DNA from: Pseudomonadota bacterium
Lineage (GTDB): Bacteria > Desulfobacterota > BSN033 > WVXP01 > G020346125
Reading direction: 5' to 3'
DNA length: 13,832 nt
NCBI GenBank assembly: GCA_030608745.1
Contig: JAUWDQ010000045.1
Coordinates: forward strand, 1-13,832
Positions 1 to 5,960 of this stretch are shown one piece after another (position 1 is the stretch's first letter; each line of letters begins with the position of its first letter). The notes under the pieces are model-generated. The model ran no database searches, had not been told where the DNA came from, and worked only from the letters and a program-made list of their open reading frames with translations. A program made the position numbers and the translations under genes.

Positions 1-4
1 TTTC

Positions 5-33
5 TTGCTTTTACGTGAAAAGTAGTATATAGT
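5..33 (+). promoter_or_regulatory. Predicted sigma70-type promoter upstream of the csp/RRM block
   Basis: A -35-like TTGCTT at 5-10 is separated by exactly 17 bp from a -10-like TATAGT at 28-33, so transcription would start near 40. This is a close match to the vegetative consensus and is the best promoter seen in the window. It would drive the decayed cspA frame and the RRM gene, but the intrinsic terminator at 70-113 lies between, so transcription would be attenuated or would give a short RNA of about 75 nt. Seen by eye only; no transcript data. Confidence 0.5.
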
Positions 34-69
34 TCAATAGTTGCATAGAGTCTTTTTGGCAGCAAGACG

Positions 70-113
70 AAAACCCGTAAAGAACTCTAGACAACTTCTT
101 TACGGGTTTTTTT
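70..113 (+). terminator. Perfect rho-independent terminator, possibly an attenuator
   Basis: The arms at 70-84 and 96-110 are perfectly complementary over 15 bp (left arm AAAACCCGTAAAGAA), with an 11-nt loop and a T-run to 113. It lies downstream of the predicted promoter at 5-33 and upstream of the csp/RRM genes. It could therefore end a gene lying left of the window, end a short RNA starting near 40, or act as an attenuator. An upstream stretch at 47-55 (AGAGTCTTT) can pair with 79-88 (AAAGAACTCT) with one bulge, which would compete with the terminator stem. That competition is inference. Confidence 0.85.
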
Positions 114-152
114 GTTAACGCTTTACAAAGCTAATTTCCAAAGGAGGTCGTA

Positions 153-329
153 ATCGCGAAGGGTCGAGTGAAGTCGTTTAAGGGGGACGGGTTTAAATCC
201 TTGGGAGAGGGAGATGGGGTTGAATTCGACATTTCCCAGCCCAAAAAGGCCCCAAACCAGCAATGTAAGAATAGCCTGTTAAAAAAGCGAAGCTTTGCGC
301 TGACTTCAGTAAACTCTATCGAGCTGTGA
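153..329 (+). pseudogene. Decayed cspA-type cold-shock gene, core deleted and start codon lost
   Basis: A good Shine-Dalgarno (AAAGGAGG, 140-147) is followed 5 nt later by ATC (153-155), where a start codon is expected. The frame then reads AKGRVKSF, matching the usual Csp N-terminus (AKGxVKWFN), with the conserved Trp changed to Ser. It jumps directly to GDGFKSLGEGDGVEFDISQ, the typical C-terminal half of CspA-family proteins. The middle, which in intact proteins (about 65-70 aa) holds both RNA-binding motifs (KGFGFI-like and VFVHF-like), is missing, roughly 20-27 residues. The last residues (from about NQQC) drift away from the family and stop at 327-329. The frame has 58 codons. ATC initiation or a start at GTG 168 cannot be excluded, but a product without the RNP motifs would not bind RNA in the usual way. 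The identity as a csp relic is seen in the sequence; loss of function is inferred. Confidence 0.75.
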
Positions 330-358
330 TTCATAATCTCAGAATAAGGAGGACGAAC

Positions 359-673
359 GTGAATATTTATGTTGGGAATCTATCCCATGATGCGTCAACG
401 GAAGATCTTCGCCAGGCTTTTGAGGCTCATGGCGAAGTGAGTTCTGCAAACATTATCAAGGATAAATATAGCGGTCAACCACGCGGTTTTGGTTTTGTAG
501 AAATGCCCAATAAGGCTGAAGCTCAAAAGGCGATTGAGGGCCTCAACGGGAAGGACCTACTCGGGCAACAGATGAATGTAAACGAGGCGCGTCCTCGCAC
601 GGAAGGCGGAAGACCCGGAGGGCAAGGTGGCAATAGAGGGCGGTCGGGTTTTGGCGGTGGAAGACGATATTGA
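359..673 (+). CDS. Glycine-rich RRM RNA-binding protein
   Basis: A 104-aa protein with one RNA recognition motif followed by a short Gly/Arg-rich tail, the layout of bacterial Rbp proteins that bind single-stranded RNA and are cold-induced in cyanobacteria. RNP2 is IYVGNL (residues 3-8) and RNP1 is RGFGFVEM (42-49), with the aromatic positions intact. The tail (79-104) is rich in G and R and ends in RRY. The start chosen is GTG at 359, because AAGGAGG (346-352) sits 6 nt before it; an in-frame ATG at 326 lacks such a site. The gene begins 29 bp after the csp relic and probably shares its promoter. It is the only intact small RNA-binding gene in this block and may cover the lost Csp function (inference). 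Confidence 0.93.
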   Translation: MNIYVGNLSHDASTEDLRQAFEAHGEVSSANIIKDKYSGQPRGFGFVEMPNKAEAQKAIEGLNGKDLLGQQMNVNEARPRTEGGRPGGQGGNRGRSGFGGGRRY

Positions 674-704
674 TCTGGTTGTTTCCCGGTCCGTGAGCCG
701 GGCG

Positions 705-890
705 ATGAAAAGAGGTTAAGAAATAATACAGAGGAAAAGGCACGGGAAGAGTCTCGGGTTAAGACCCAGCCATTCAGGCCGTCCTAAATTGTATAAGATC
801 ACTTGGACGGGCTGTGGAAAAGAAGTCGCGTTTCAGGTTTGCCCTCCCGAAGACAAGAAACTCCTGTGTATGGAATGCTTCAAAAAATAG
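705..890 (+). pseudogene. Decayed CxxC zinc-ribbon small protein gene
   Basis: From ATG 705 the frame reads MKRG and then stops at TAA (717-719). It continues open to TAG at 888-890 with a C-terminus ending LLCMECFKK. The open part contains a basic Gly/Arg/Ser stretch, then LYKITWTGCGKEVAFQV. This resembles the small CxxC-x17-CxxC zinc-ribbon proteins (consensus ending YKxxCxxCGKExxVPF...YCxxCFKK) common next to RNA-binding and helicase genes in deltaproteobacteria. The first Cys of the first CxxC is Trp here (TGG 804-806), leaving C at 813, an extra C at 840 and the C-M-E-C pair at 867-878. No ATG or GTG start follows the stop; TTG 789 would give only the ribbon. The early stop plus the lost ligand argue for a pseudogene. 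An alternative is a short protein starting at ATA 723, which follows an AGAGG. Confidence 0.6.
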
Positions 891-908
891 AGACCTCCTC
901 GATGATTC

Positions 909-930
909 GATGGGGAGCATTCTCCCCATC
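909..930 (+). other. Strong hairpin between the zinc-ribbon relic and the helicase gene
   Basis: A perfect 9-bp stem (GATGGGGAG at 909-917 pairing with 922-930) closes a 4-nt loop, CATT. There is no T-run after it, so it is not a standard intrinsic terminator. It could be a 3'-end stabiliser, a processing site, or part of the helicase leader. The rest of the stretch 891-1094 shows no convincing gene or clear promoter. Confidence 0.55.
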
Positions 931-1094
931 TGCGAGAAAGAGGCGAGCCCATACTGAGACTTCCACCCCATTTCTGCGTGATTTAATCATTGCTTACCCG
1001 CAAGTCGTGTGAAATCGTGGAAATCATTGGTTTGGCGTAAAAAAGGAAAGGGGTAACTCTGTCCAATATCGACTGAGTTATTTAAGGATTGACG

Positions 1095-2345
1095 ATGAAG
1101 TTTTCAGAATTAGATTTAAGGCCCGAAATTCTGAAGGCCCTAACTAACATGGGCTATCAGGATTTGACACCCATTCAGGAAAAGACCTTCTCTCCTATCC
1201 TGAGCGGCAGGGATCTTTTGGCCCGGGCAGAGACCGGTTCGGGCAAAACAGCGGCCTGCAGTATTCCACTGGTCCAGATGATCGATCCTTCGCTCAATGC
1301 CATCCAGGCCCTAATCCTGGTCCCTACCCGTGAACTAGCACTTCAATACGTGGAAGAGATCGATAAAATTTCGAGACTTACGGATGTCGTCCCTTTTGCC
1401 ATCTTTGGCGGATTCTCGATGGAGATTCAAAAAGCAAAACTAAGGGACAGGGTCCATATCCTCGTCGCAACGCCTGGACGATTGATCGATTTCCTATGTC
1501 ATACCACGTCGATTAAGCTCTCTTGTGTTCGTACGCTGATTCTGGATGAAGCGGACGAGATGCTGAAGATGGGTTTTATTGAAGATATGGACTTCATCAT
1601 GTCCTGCCTGATCCACGAGCACCAGACATTGTTTTTTGCAGCGACGATGCCCGAAAAGATCAATCGATTGGTCAGGGCCTATCTGAAAGAACCTGTCAGA
1701 GTGGAATTAAATAAGGAGCGGGTGGCCCCACAGAGTCTTGTCCATCATTTTCAGTACACGGGGCGACGTGATCGGCTCAATGCCCTGATCGCATACCTAA
1801 AAAGGGAGAAGATCTCCCAGGCCATCATCTTTTGCAATTCACGACATTGCGGCGAGAAACTGATAAGGGAATTGAAAGGAAGATTTAAATCGATAGGGTA
1901 TATCCACGGAGGCCTGGAACAATCGAGACGAACATCGATCTTCGAGCGTTTTCGCCGAAATAAGATTACCTTCATGGTTGCCACGGACCTTGCCGGTCGC
2001 GGACTCGACTTCAGCCATGTAAGTCACGTAATCAATTACGACTATCCTTGCGGCCTGGAAGCCTACACGAACAGGACAGGAAGGACCGGGAGAATGGGAC
2101 GGTCAGGCATTGCCATGACCTTTGTGACAAATCAGGAATTGAAGGTCTTAAAATCCCTGTTTACGACCAATCGTATTGATCCCGTGTGGCATGGCAACAT
2201 CCCTAACCTCCGGGCTGCCCCCAAACATAACGGGAGACTAGATGGCAAAAAATACTTCAAAAAGCGGTCCCGGCCAGTACCCCAAAGTCGAATCCTATCA
2301 AATAACAGGAATAATCCCATAAGGGGAGAAAGGTGGGAAAGGTAA
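1095..2345 (+). CDS. DEAD-box ATP-dependent RNA helicase
   Basis: A 416-aa helicase that would unwind or remodel RNA at the cost of ATP in the cytoplasm, typically in ribosome assembly, mRNA decay or cold adaptation. Both RecA-like domains are present: Q-motif region (4-28), Walker A AETGSGKT (45-52), PTREL (77-81), TPGR (126-129), DEAD (151-154), motif IV IIFCNS (244-249), motif V ATDLAGRGLD (296-305) and motif VI (326-333). A basic, asparagine/arginine-rich tail (about 380-416) could bind RNA. Two motifs deviate: SAT is AAT (182-184), and the first residue of motif VI, usually His, is Asn (NRTGRTGR). ATG 1095 was chosen because AAGGA (1084-1088) lies 6 nt before it; a TTG at 1089 also lies in frame. 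A repeat element begins 4 bp after the stop. It resembles DeaD/RhlE/CshA-type proteins without the long DeaD C-terminal domain. Confidence 0.95.
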   Translation: MKFSELDLRPEILKALTNMGYQDLTPIQEKTFSPILSGRDLLARAETGSGKTAACSIPLVQMIDPSLNAIQALILVPTRELALQYVEEIDKISRLTDVVPFAIFGGFSMEIQKAKLRDRVHILVATPGRLIDFLCHTTSIKLSCVRTLILDEADEMLKMGFIEDMDFIMSCLIHEHQTLFFAATMPEKINRLVRAYLKEPVRVELNKERVAPQSLVHHFQYTGRRDRLNALIAYLKREKISQAIIFCNSRHCGEKLIRELKGRFKSIGYIHGGLEQSRRTSIFERFRRNKITFMVATDLAGRGLDFSHVSHVINYDYPCGLEAYTNRTGRTGRMGRSGIAMTFVTNQELKVLKSLFTTNRIDPVWHGNIPNLRAAPKHNGRLDGKKYFKKRSRPVPQSRILSNNRNNPIRGERWER

Positions 2346-2349
2346 GAGT

Positions 2350-2598
2350 GATGATTTTGTAAAAAGTCGAAATAAGACGGCAAAGAAAAAAGATCCAGAT
2401 GCAAGGCGCGCAAATCCTGAGGAATGAGGCGTACATAGAAGTACGCTGCAGTGATTTACCCTGTTAAACATTTTCTTTGTTTGATGTTACTGTTTTCAAG
2501 CAGCTTCTATATCCCATATCTCTTGATATGGCTGCCTTCAATTTAACAGGGCAGGGGATGAAGCAAAACGCAGCAGATGGACTTTTTACGAAGCCGTC
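2350..2598 (+). repeat. MITE-like dispersed repeat, copy 1, carrying a nested insertion
   Basis: The ends are imperfect inverted repeats: left GATGATTTTGTAAAAAGTC, right GACTTTTTACGAAGCCGTC. The body matches the copies at 11424-11574 (inverted) and 13622-13812, sharing AAGGCGCGCAAATCC, GAGGAATGAGGCGTAC and an internal hairpin GCGTAC-ATAGAA-GTACGC (2429-2446). Relative to the other copies, 4 bp are replaced by about 101 bp at 2455-2555. No clear target duplication flanks this copy. It has no coding capacity, so it would move only with help from a transposase elsewhere. With its flanks it fills the gap between the helicase and the next gene; 2599-2696 shows nothing else recognisable. Confidence 0.85.
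2459..2551. mobile_element. Small nested palindromic insertion inside repeat copy 1
   Basis: This 93-bp stretch is bounded by perfect 10-bp inverted repeats, CCCTGTTAAA at 2459-2468 and TTTAACAGGG at 2542-2551. It contains a second hairpin, CCATATC-TCTT-GATATGG (2514-2531). It interrupts the repeat between CAGTGA and GGATGAAGC, which lie only 4 bp apart in copies 2 and 3, so it arrived later. It has no gene and is too small to move by itself. It could be a second MITE family or another mobile hairpin element. Confidence 0.6.
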
Positions 2599-2696
2599 AA
2601 GTTTAGATCTCGTAACGCAACACCTCCCATGAGTTGATAGCAGCACTTCCCGTTAGGAATTCCGGATATATTCGGCCTCACTTTAGATCTTCCCTC

Positions 2697-3113
2697 TTAT
2701 TTCAGGCCAAATCGCTTTACCGCCCACCTGCCGGTTTTCACGCTGAAACCAAAGGCCCTCAGGTTGGTGATAGCTACCCCAACATTACCCTCAGCTTCCA
2801 CGGTATCCACCAACTCTTTAACTTCCGATCTCTCCTCACTCCATCTGTTGGTGAGGGCGCTGAATCCGAGGACACGGAGGTTAGTAACGGCAACCGCCAC
2901 ATGTCCATCAAATTTGCTTTCGAGGACCCGCTCCCGAGAGATGAGGTTTTGAGTCACCCAACGATTCCCCACGGCCGAAAAGGCCAAAAGTTCCCGTTCC
3001 CTCACCAAAAGGTATACCTCTTCCTCGACCACGTCTCCTGAGGAAGCAACCCCCATGGAAAAGCAATTCAGCGCCACCAATAGCCCAATCGCCACAACCC
3101 CCTTTTTCATCAT
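2697..3113 (-). CDS. Exported protein made of three 39-residue repeats, function unknown
   Basis: A 138-aa protein that I do not recognise as a named family. It begins with a signal-peptide-like segment (MMKK, a hydrophobic core to about 20, possible cleavage near the VASSG at 22-26), so it is probably periplasmic or surface-exposed. The rest is three repeats with an exact 39-residue period: AFSAVGNRW, GFSALTNRW and GFSVKTGRW, with their Phe at residues 45, 84 and 123. Repeats 2 and 3 are each preceded by a strand-like VxVAxTNLR; repeat 1 has YLLVRERE there. The pattern suggests short beta-hairpin or propeller-like blades. The chosen ATG (3113) overlaps the symporter stop as ATGA, so the genes are probably translationally coupled; AAAGGAG lies 9 nt upstream, inside the symporter gene. 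The context suggests a partner of the transporter, but that is inference. Confidence 0.8.
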   Translation of the reverse strand: MMKKGVVAIGLLVALNCFSMGVASSGDVVEEEVYLLVRERELLAFSAVGNRWVTQNLISRERVLESKFDGHVAVAVTNLRVLGFSALTNRWSEERSEVKELVDTVEAEGNVGVAITNLRAFGFSVKTGRWAVKRFGLK

Positions 3114-4489
3114 CGGCCATGTCTCCTTTTGAGGAAACGAACTATCCAACTGACCAAGAAGAGCAATATTCCGGAAAGGCCCATTCCCACCAGGCCGCAA
3201 TGAGGATAACCCATCCATTTCCCGAATATGGCCACCCCTCCCCCCCCGATTACGGCGGCCATTGCCCCCGAGGGGTGGAGTCGGAGCCGTTTCCCGTAAA
3301 ACCCAAAAATCACGGGCAAGACCAACCCAGAGGAATAGATGGTATAGCCCAACAGCAGGGCACGGATAACCCCCTTCAGCTTCAAAGCGATTCCCAGTGA
3401 AAGAAGTCCGATCAGCACGATGAAAGCTCGAGAGATGAACAGGAGATGTTCATCCTTTATATCCCCCTTCAGGGAAGGCTTGATAATGTCGGCTGAAATA
3501 ATCGTGCTCGTTGTAAGCAGAAGGGTATCCGCCGAGGACATCACTGCGGAAAGCAACCCTGCAATGACCAGAGCACTAACCCCCATGGGGAGGACCTCCC
3601 TGACCACCGCAGGAAAGGCGCCTTCTGGGGAAATCCCAGGGGCAATCACCTTGGCGGACATTCCGATCAGGGTAATGGAAAATGCGAGAGGGATCATGAT
3701 CAGGGCTGTGATGGCCACCGAATTTTTCGCCACCTCCTCATTTCGCGCGCAAAAAAGCCTCGAATAGATATCGGGACCTACCACATAAGCTGACCCAACC
3801 ATGAACAAAAGCGTGACCACATAGGTCCAATCCCCACGGGTATTGGTGGGGAAGGAAAAGTAGGATGAATCCAGACTTAACCGTAAGGATTCAAGGCCGC
3901 CCGCCTTTCCGATACTCAGGTGAAGGCAGATGAAAATACCAAGGAGCAAGATGGCCGACTGAGCGGTATCGGTACGAAGGATGGAATACTGGCCCCCTAA
4001 GAGGGTATACGTGATAAAGACGGCTGCCGAAAGAAGGATCATCAAATCCAGGCATCCCGGGATGAGGACATCGAGGATCTTGCCCGCAGCAACCATCTGG
4101 CCCGCGATGATACCCAGCCAGGCGACGCAAATAATGACCGAGGCCACCAATTTCACACCGGACCCGTACTGATCCCCCAGGAGTTCGGGCAGGGTATAAA
4201 GGCTGTATCTCCTGACCCGTTTGGCAAATAAAAATGCGAGGACCAGGAGCCCCACCACCCCTACCAACAGCCACCATGCGCCAACGAGCCCCTTTTCAAA
4301 CCCCAACCCAGCCATGCCGATGGTGCTGGATCCCCCTACAATGGTTGCCGTGAGAGATCCGGTGATCAAAAGGGAACTCCCCTTGCGATCGGCTACAAAG
4401 AAACTCTCGGTTCCTTTGATCCGCCTATAGCTCAAGGCACCAATCAAGATCATCCCAATGAAAAAACAAGAGACAATCACCAGATCCAT
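3110..4489 (-). CDS. Sodium:solute symporter family (SSS) permease
   Basis: A 459-aa inner-membrane protein with about 12-13 hydrophobic segments, a normal length for the SSS family (PutP, PanF, SGLT), which imports organic solutes using the Na+ gradient. Family marks are the N-terminal segment with KGTESFFVADRK (25-36), TLPELLGDQYG (99-109), LLGGQYSILRTDTAQ (163-177) and LLSAVMSSADTLLLTTST (312-329). The last lies in the region that supplies the Na2-site serines. The start is well supported: AAGGAGGG ends 7 nt before the ATG. The substrate cannot be read from the sequence; the neighbouring M24 peptidase suggests a proline-containing dipeptide or an amino-acid derivative. Its stop overlaps the start of the repeat protein. 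Confidence 0.93.
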   Translation of the reverse strand: MDLVIVSCFFIGMILIGALSYRRIKGTESFFVADRKGSSLLITGSLTATIVGGSSTIGMAGLGFEKGLVGAWWLLVGVVGLLVLAFLFAKRVRRYSLYTLPELLGDQYGSGVKLVASVIICVAWLGIIAGQMVAAGKILDVLIPGCLDLMILLSAAVFITYTLLGGQYSILRTDTAQSAILLLGIFICLHLSIGKAGGLESLRLSLDSSYFSFPTNTRGDWTYVVTLLFMVGSAYVVGPDIYSRLFCARNEEVAKNSVAITALIMIPLAFSITLIGMSAKVIAPGISPEGAFPAVVREVLPMGVSALVIAGLLSAVMSSADTLLLTTSTIISADIIKPSLKGDIKDEHLLFISRAFIVLIGLLSLGIALKLKGVIRALLLGYTIYSSGLVLPVIFGFYGKRLRLHPSGAMAAVIGGGGVAIFGKWMGYPHCGLVGMGLSGILLFLVSWIVRFLKRRHGR

Positions 4490-4519
4490 GCGATTTCCCT
4501 CCTTAGGGATCTCTTGGGA

Positions 4520-4714
4520 TTACTTTACCGCTATCCCCGAGAGATCGAAAGCGTGCCCCACAGCCATCTTCCTCACCTTTTCCTCATCCCCCAATAGGAT
4601 GGCTTCGAAAATCCCCTGCCAAATTCCTCCCTCCCCGAGAGCAAGACCTCTGATCGTGGACCGGAGCTTATTCGGGGAGGATAAAGAGCTGATCCTTGGT
4701 TGAAGTGAGCTTTT
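4520..4714 (-). other. Orphan protein-like open frame without a start codon
   Basis: Between the M24 and symporter genes the minus strand is open for 64 codons before TAA at 4520-4522, overlapping the M24 3' end in another frame. The last 40 or so residues look like real protein: ALGEGGIWQGIFEAILLGDE, then EKVRKMAVGHAFDLSGIAVK. No ATG or GTG start precedes this part; the first possible starts are TTG 4594 and a GTG shortly after. It may be the remnant of a gene whose 5' end was lost when the two flanking genes came together, or a small protein with an unusual start. I do not recognise the family. Confidence 0.35.
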
Positions 4715-5861
4715 CTACTCCATGGGAGCATACCAAATAGAGGTCTTCAATGCCCACCACGCCTTTTTCGGGGAAGATCAATTTGGGCTCAAAGGCGAAA
4801 ACCATACCTTCCTCCAAGTGCGTGTTCACCCCCATGCCCAAGAGGGGAAGTTCGTCCATTTCGAGGCCGATTCCATGACCCACAAATGGTACCCTTCCCT
4901 CCCCATGACCCATGAAGTAGTCTCCAAACCCCCTTTCCCTGGCCATTTCGACAGCTCTCCGGTATATTCCCCGCCCGGAAATCCCCGGGCCCGCGCTGCG
5001 CTCCATATCCCTCTTGATCTCCAGCAGGGCCTCAAATCCCCTCAGGAAGAGCCCGGGAGGTTCCCCGATGCAAAAGGTTCTCGTTTCATCGCTCACGTAT
5101 CCGTTAATCCCCACTCCGAAATCGATATAGATGGCCTCCCCCCTTTTCACCCTACGCTCCCCTGCTCCCTGGGCGATGGCGGGGGTGGGGCCCTCACCAC
5201 ACACTGGGGATGTACAGAAGGAATGGCAAGTGGCCTCCTTTCCCGAGAGGATGTGGCCGTGGAACATCTCCTGATTCCAGCCCCGAATGCGAAGTCTTCC
5301 CTGGTGTCCCTTTTTTCGAGCGTGGGCGAAGAGCAGCCCGTCGATCTCCAGTTCCGTCATCCCTTCCCGGATGATCTCCTTGGCCACGCTCATCACCTCA
5401 TCCGTGATACTCGCCGCTTTCCGAATCTGTCGGATTTCATAGTCCGACTTGATGGACCTCACCTTCAGAATGAGACGGGAGATGTCGGTGAATTGAGATC
5501 GGGGAAAGAGGGATTGAAAGTGAAAATAGTAGTTGGTTGGGAGGACATCCAATTCGAGGCCGATAGTCCCAATATGATCAAATCCCCCATCCCGTAACAC
5601 GCCCGGAATATGGCGGACTTTTTCCAGAAAAATGATATTTGACAGAGCCGATTCCCTCACGGCTCTGGCATGGCTCTTCTTTACCATGAGGGTAGGTTCC
5701 CCCTCCTGGGGTATGAAGAGGAAGGACTCTTGAATGGTACCGGCGAAATAGAATAGGTCGACGTTTTGACAGATCAGGGCGCCATCTACCCCTTGTTCCC
5801 TCAACGAGCCCTGGAATCGTTGAATTCTGGATTTCAATTCCCCTTCAGGGGTATACTCCAT
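4668..5861 (-). CDS. M24-family metallopeptidase (Xaa-Pro dipeptidase/creatinase type)
   Basis: A 397-aa cytoplasmic protein with the two-domain layout of the creatinase/prolidase family: an N-terminal creatinase-like domain (about 10-135) and a C-terminal pita-bread domain (about 140-385). All five expected metal ligands are present: D247 (IYIDFG), D258 (GYVSDE), H329 (VGHGIG), E358 (FAFEPK) and E372 (GIEDLY). Additional His residues lie in EMFHGHILSG (198-207). It would hydrolyse Xaa-Pro bonds or a related amide or C-N bond; family members also include creatinase and DMSP lyase DddP, so the substrate is open. The start has GGAGG 7 nt upstream. It lies in a minus-strand run with a Na+ symporter downstream and an acyl-CoA synthetase upstream, which suggests import and catabolism of one substrate. 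Confidence 0.92.
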   Translation of the reverse strand: MEYTPEGELKSRIQRFQGSLREQGVDGALICQNVDLFYFAGTIQESFLFIPQEGEPTLMVKKSHARAVRESALSNIIFLEKVRHIPGVLRDGGFDHIGTIGLELDVLPTNYYFHFQSLFPRSQFTDISRLILKVRSIKSDYEIRQIRKAASITDEVMSVAKEIIREGMTELEIDGLLFAHARKKGHQGRLRIRGWNQEMFHGHILSGKEATCHSFCTSPVCGEGPTPAIAQGAGERRVKRGEAIYIDFGVGINGYVSDETRTFCIGEPPGLFLRGFEALLEIKRDMERSAGPGISGRGIYRRAVEMARERGFGDYFMGHGEGRVPFVGHGIGLEMDELPLLGMGVNTHLEEGMVFAFEPKLIFPEKGVVGIEDLYLVCSHGVEKLTSTKDQLFILPE

Positions 5862-5960
5862 CTCGTGACCTCCAACAAATGAACCGAAGAAAGATCAAGG
5901 GCTTCTCCCCTTGGGCAGAGAATTTCTCGACAAGAGGGAACAATGATTAGGGGTTCCCTA

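Noticed and set aside
131..334. Minus-strand open frame of 67 codons
   Set aside because: It mirrors the csp relic, whose plus-strand sequence matches the family after a strong ribosome site.
685..702. CCCGG...CCGGG hairpin after the RRM gene as a terminator
   Set aside because: The stem is only 5 bp and no T-run follows; transcription could well continue into the zinc-ribbon relic.
2634..3041. Plus-strand open frame of 135 codons
   Set aside because: It is antisense to the repeat-containing exported protein, whose exact 39-residue period and signal peptide favour the minus strand.
2908..3120. Alternative minus-strand start ATG 3120, immediately after AAAGGAG
   Set aside because: The site is too close to the ATG (2 nt), and that frame gives a Gly/Arg-rich product without a domain, while the overlapping frame from 3113 gives a signal peptide and repeats.
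4722..5597. Long plus-strand open frame of 291 codons
   Set aside because: It lies wholly antisense to the M24 gene, which has all metal ligands and a good ribosome site. The plus-strand product is rich in His/Pro with no family pattern.
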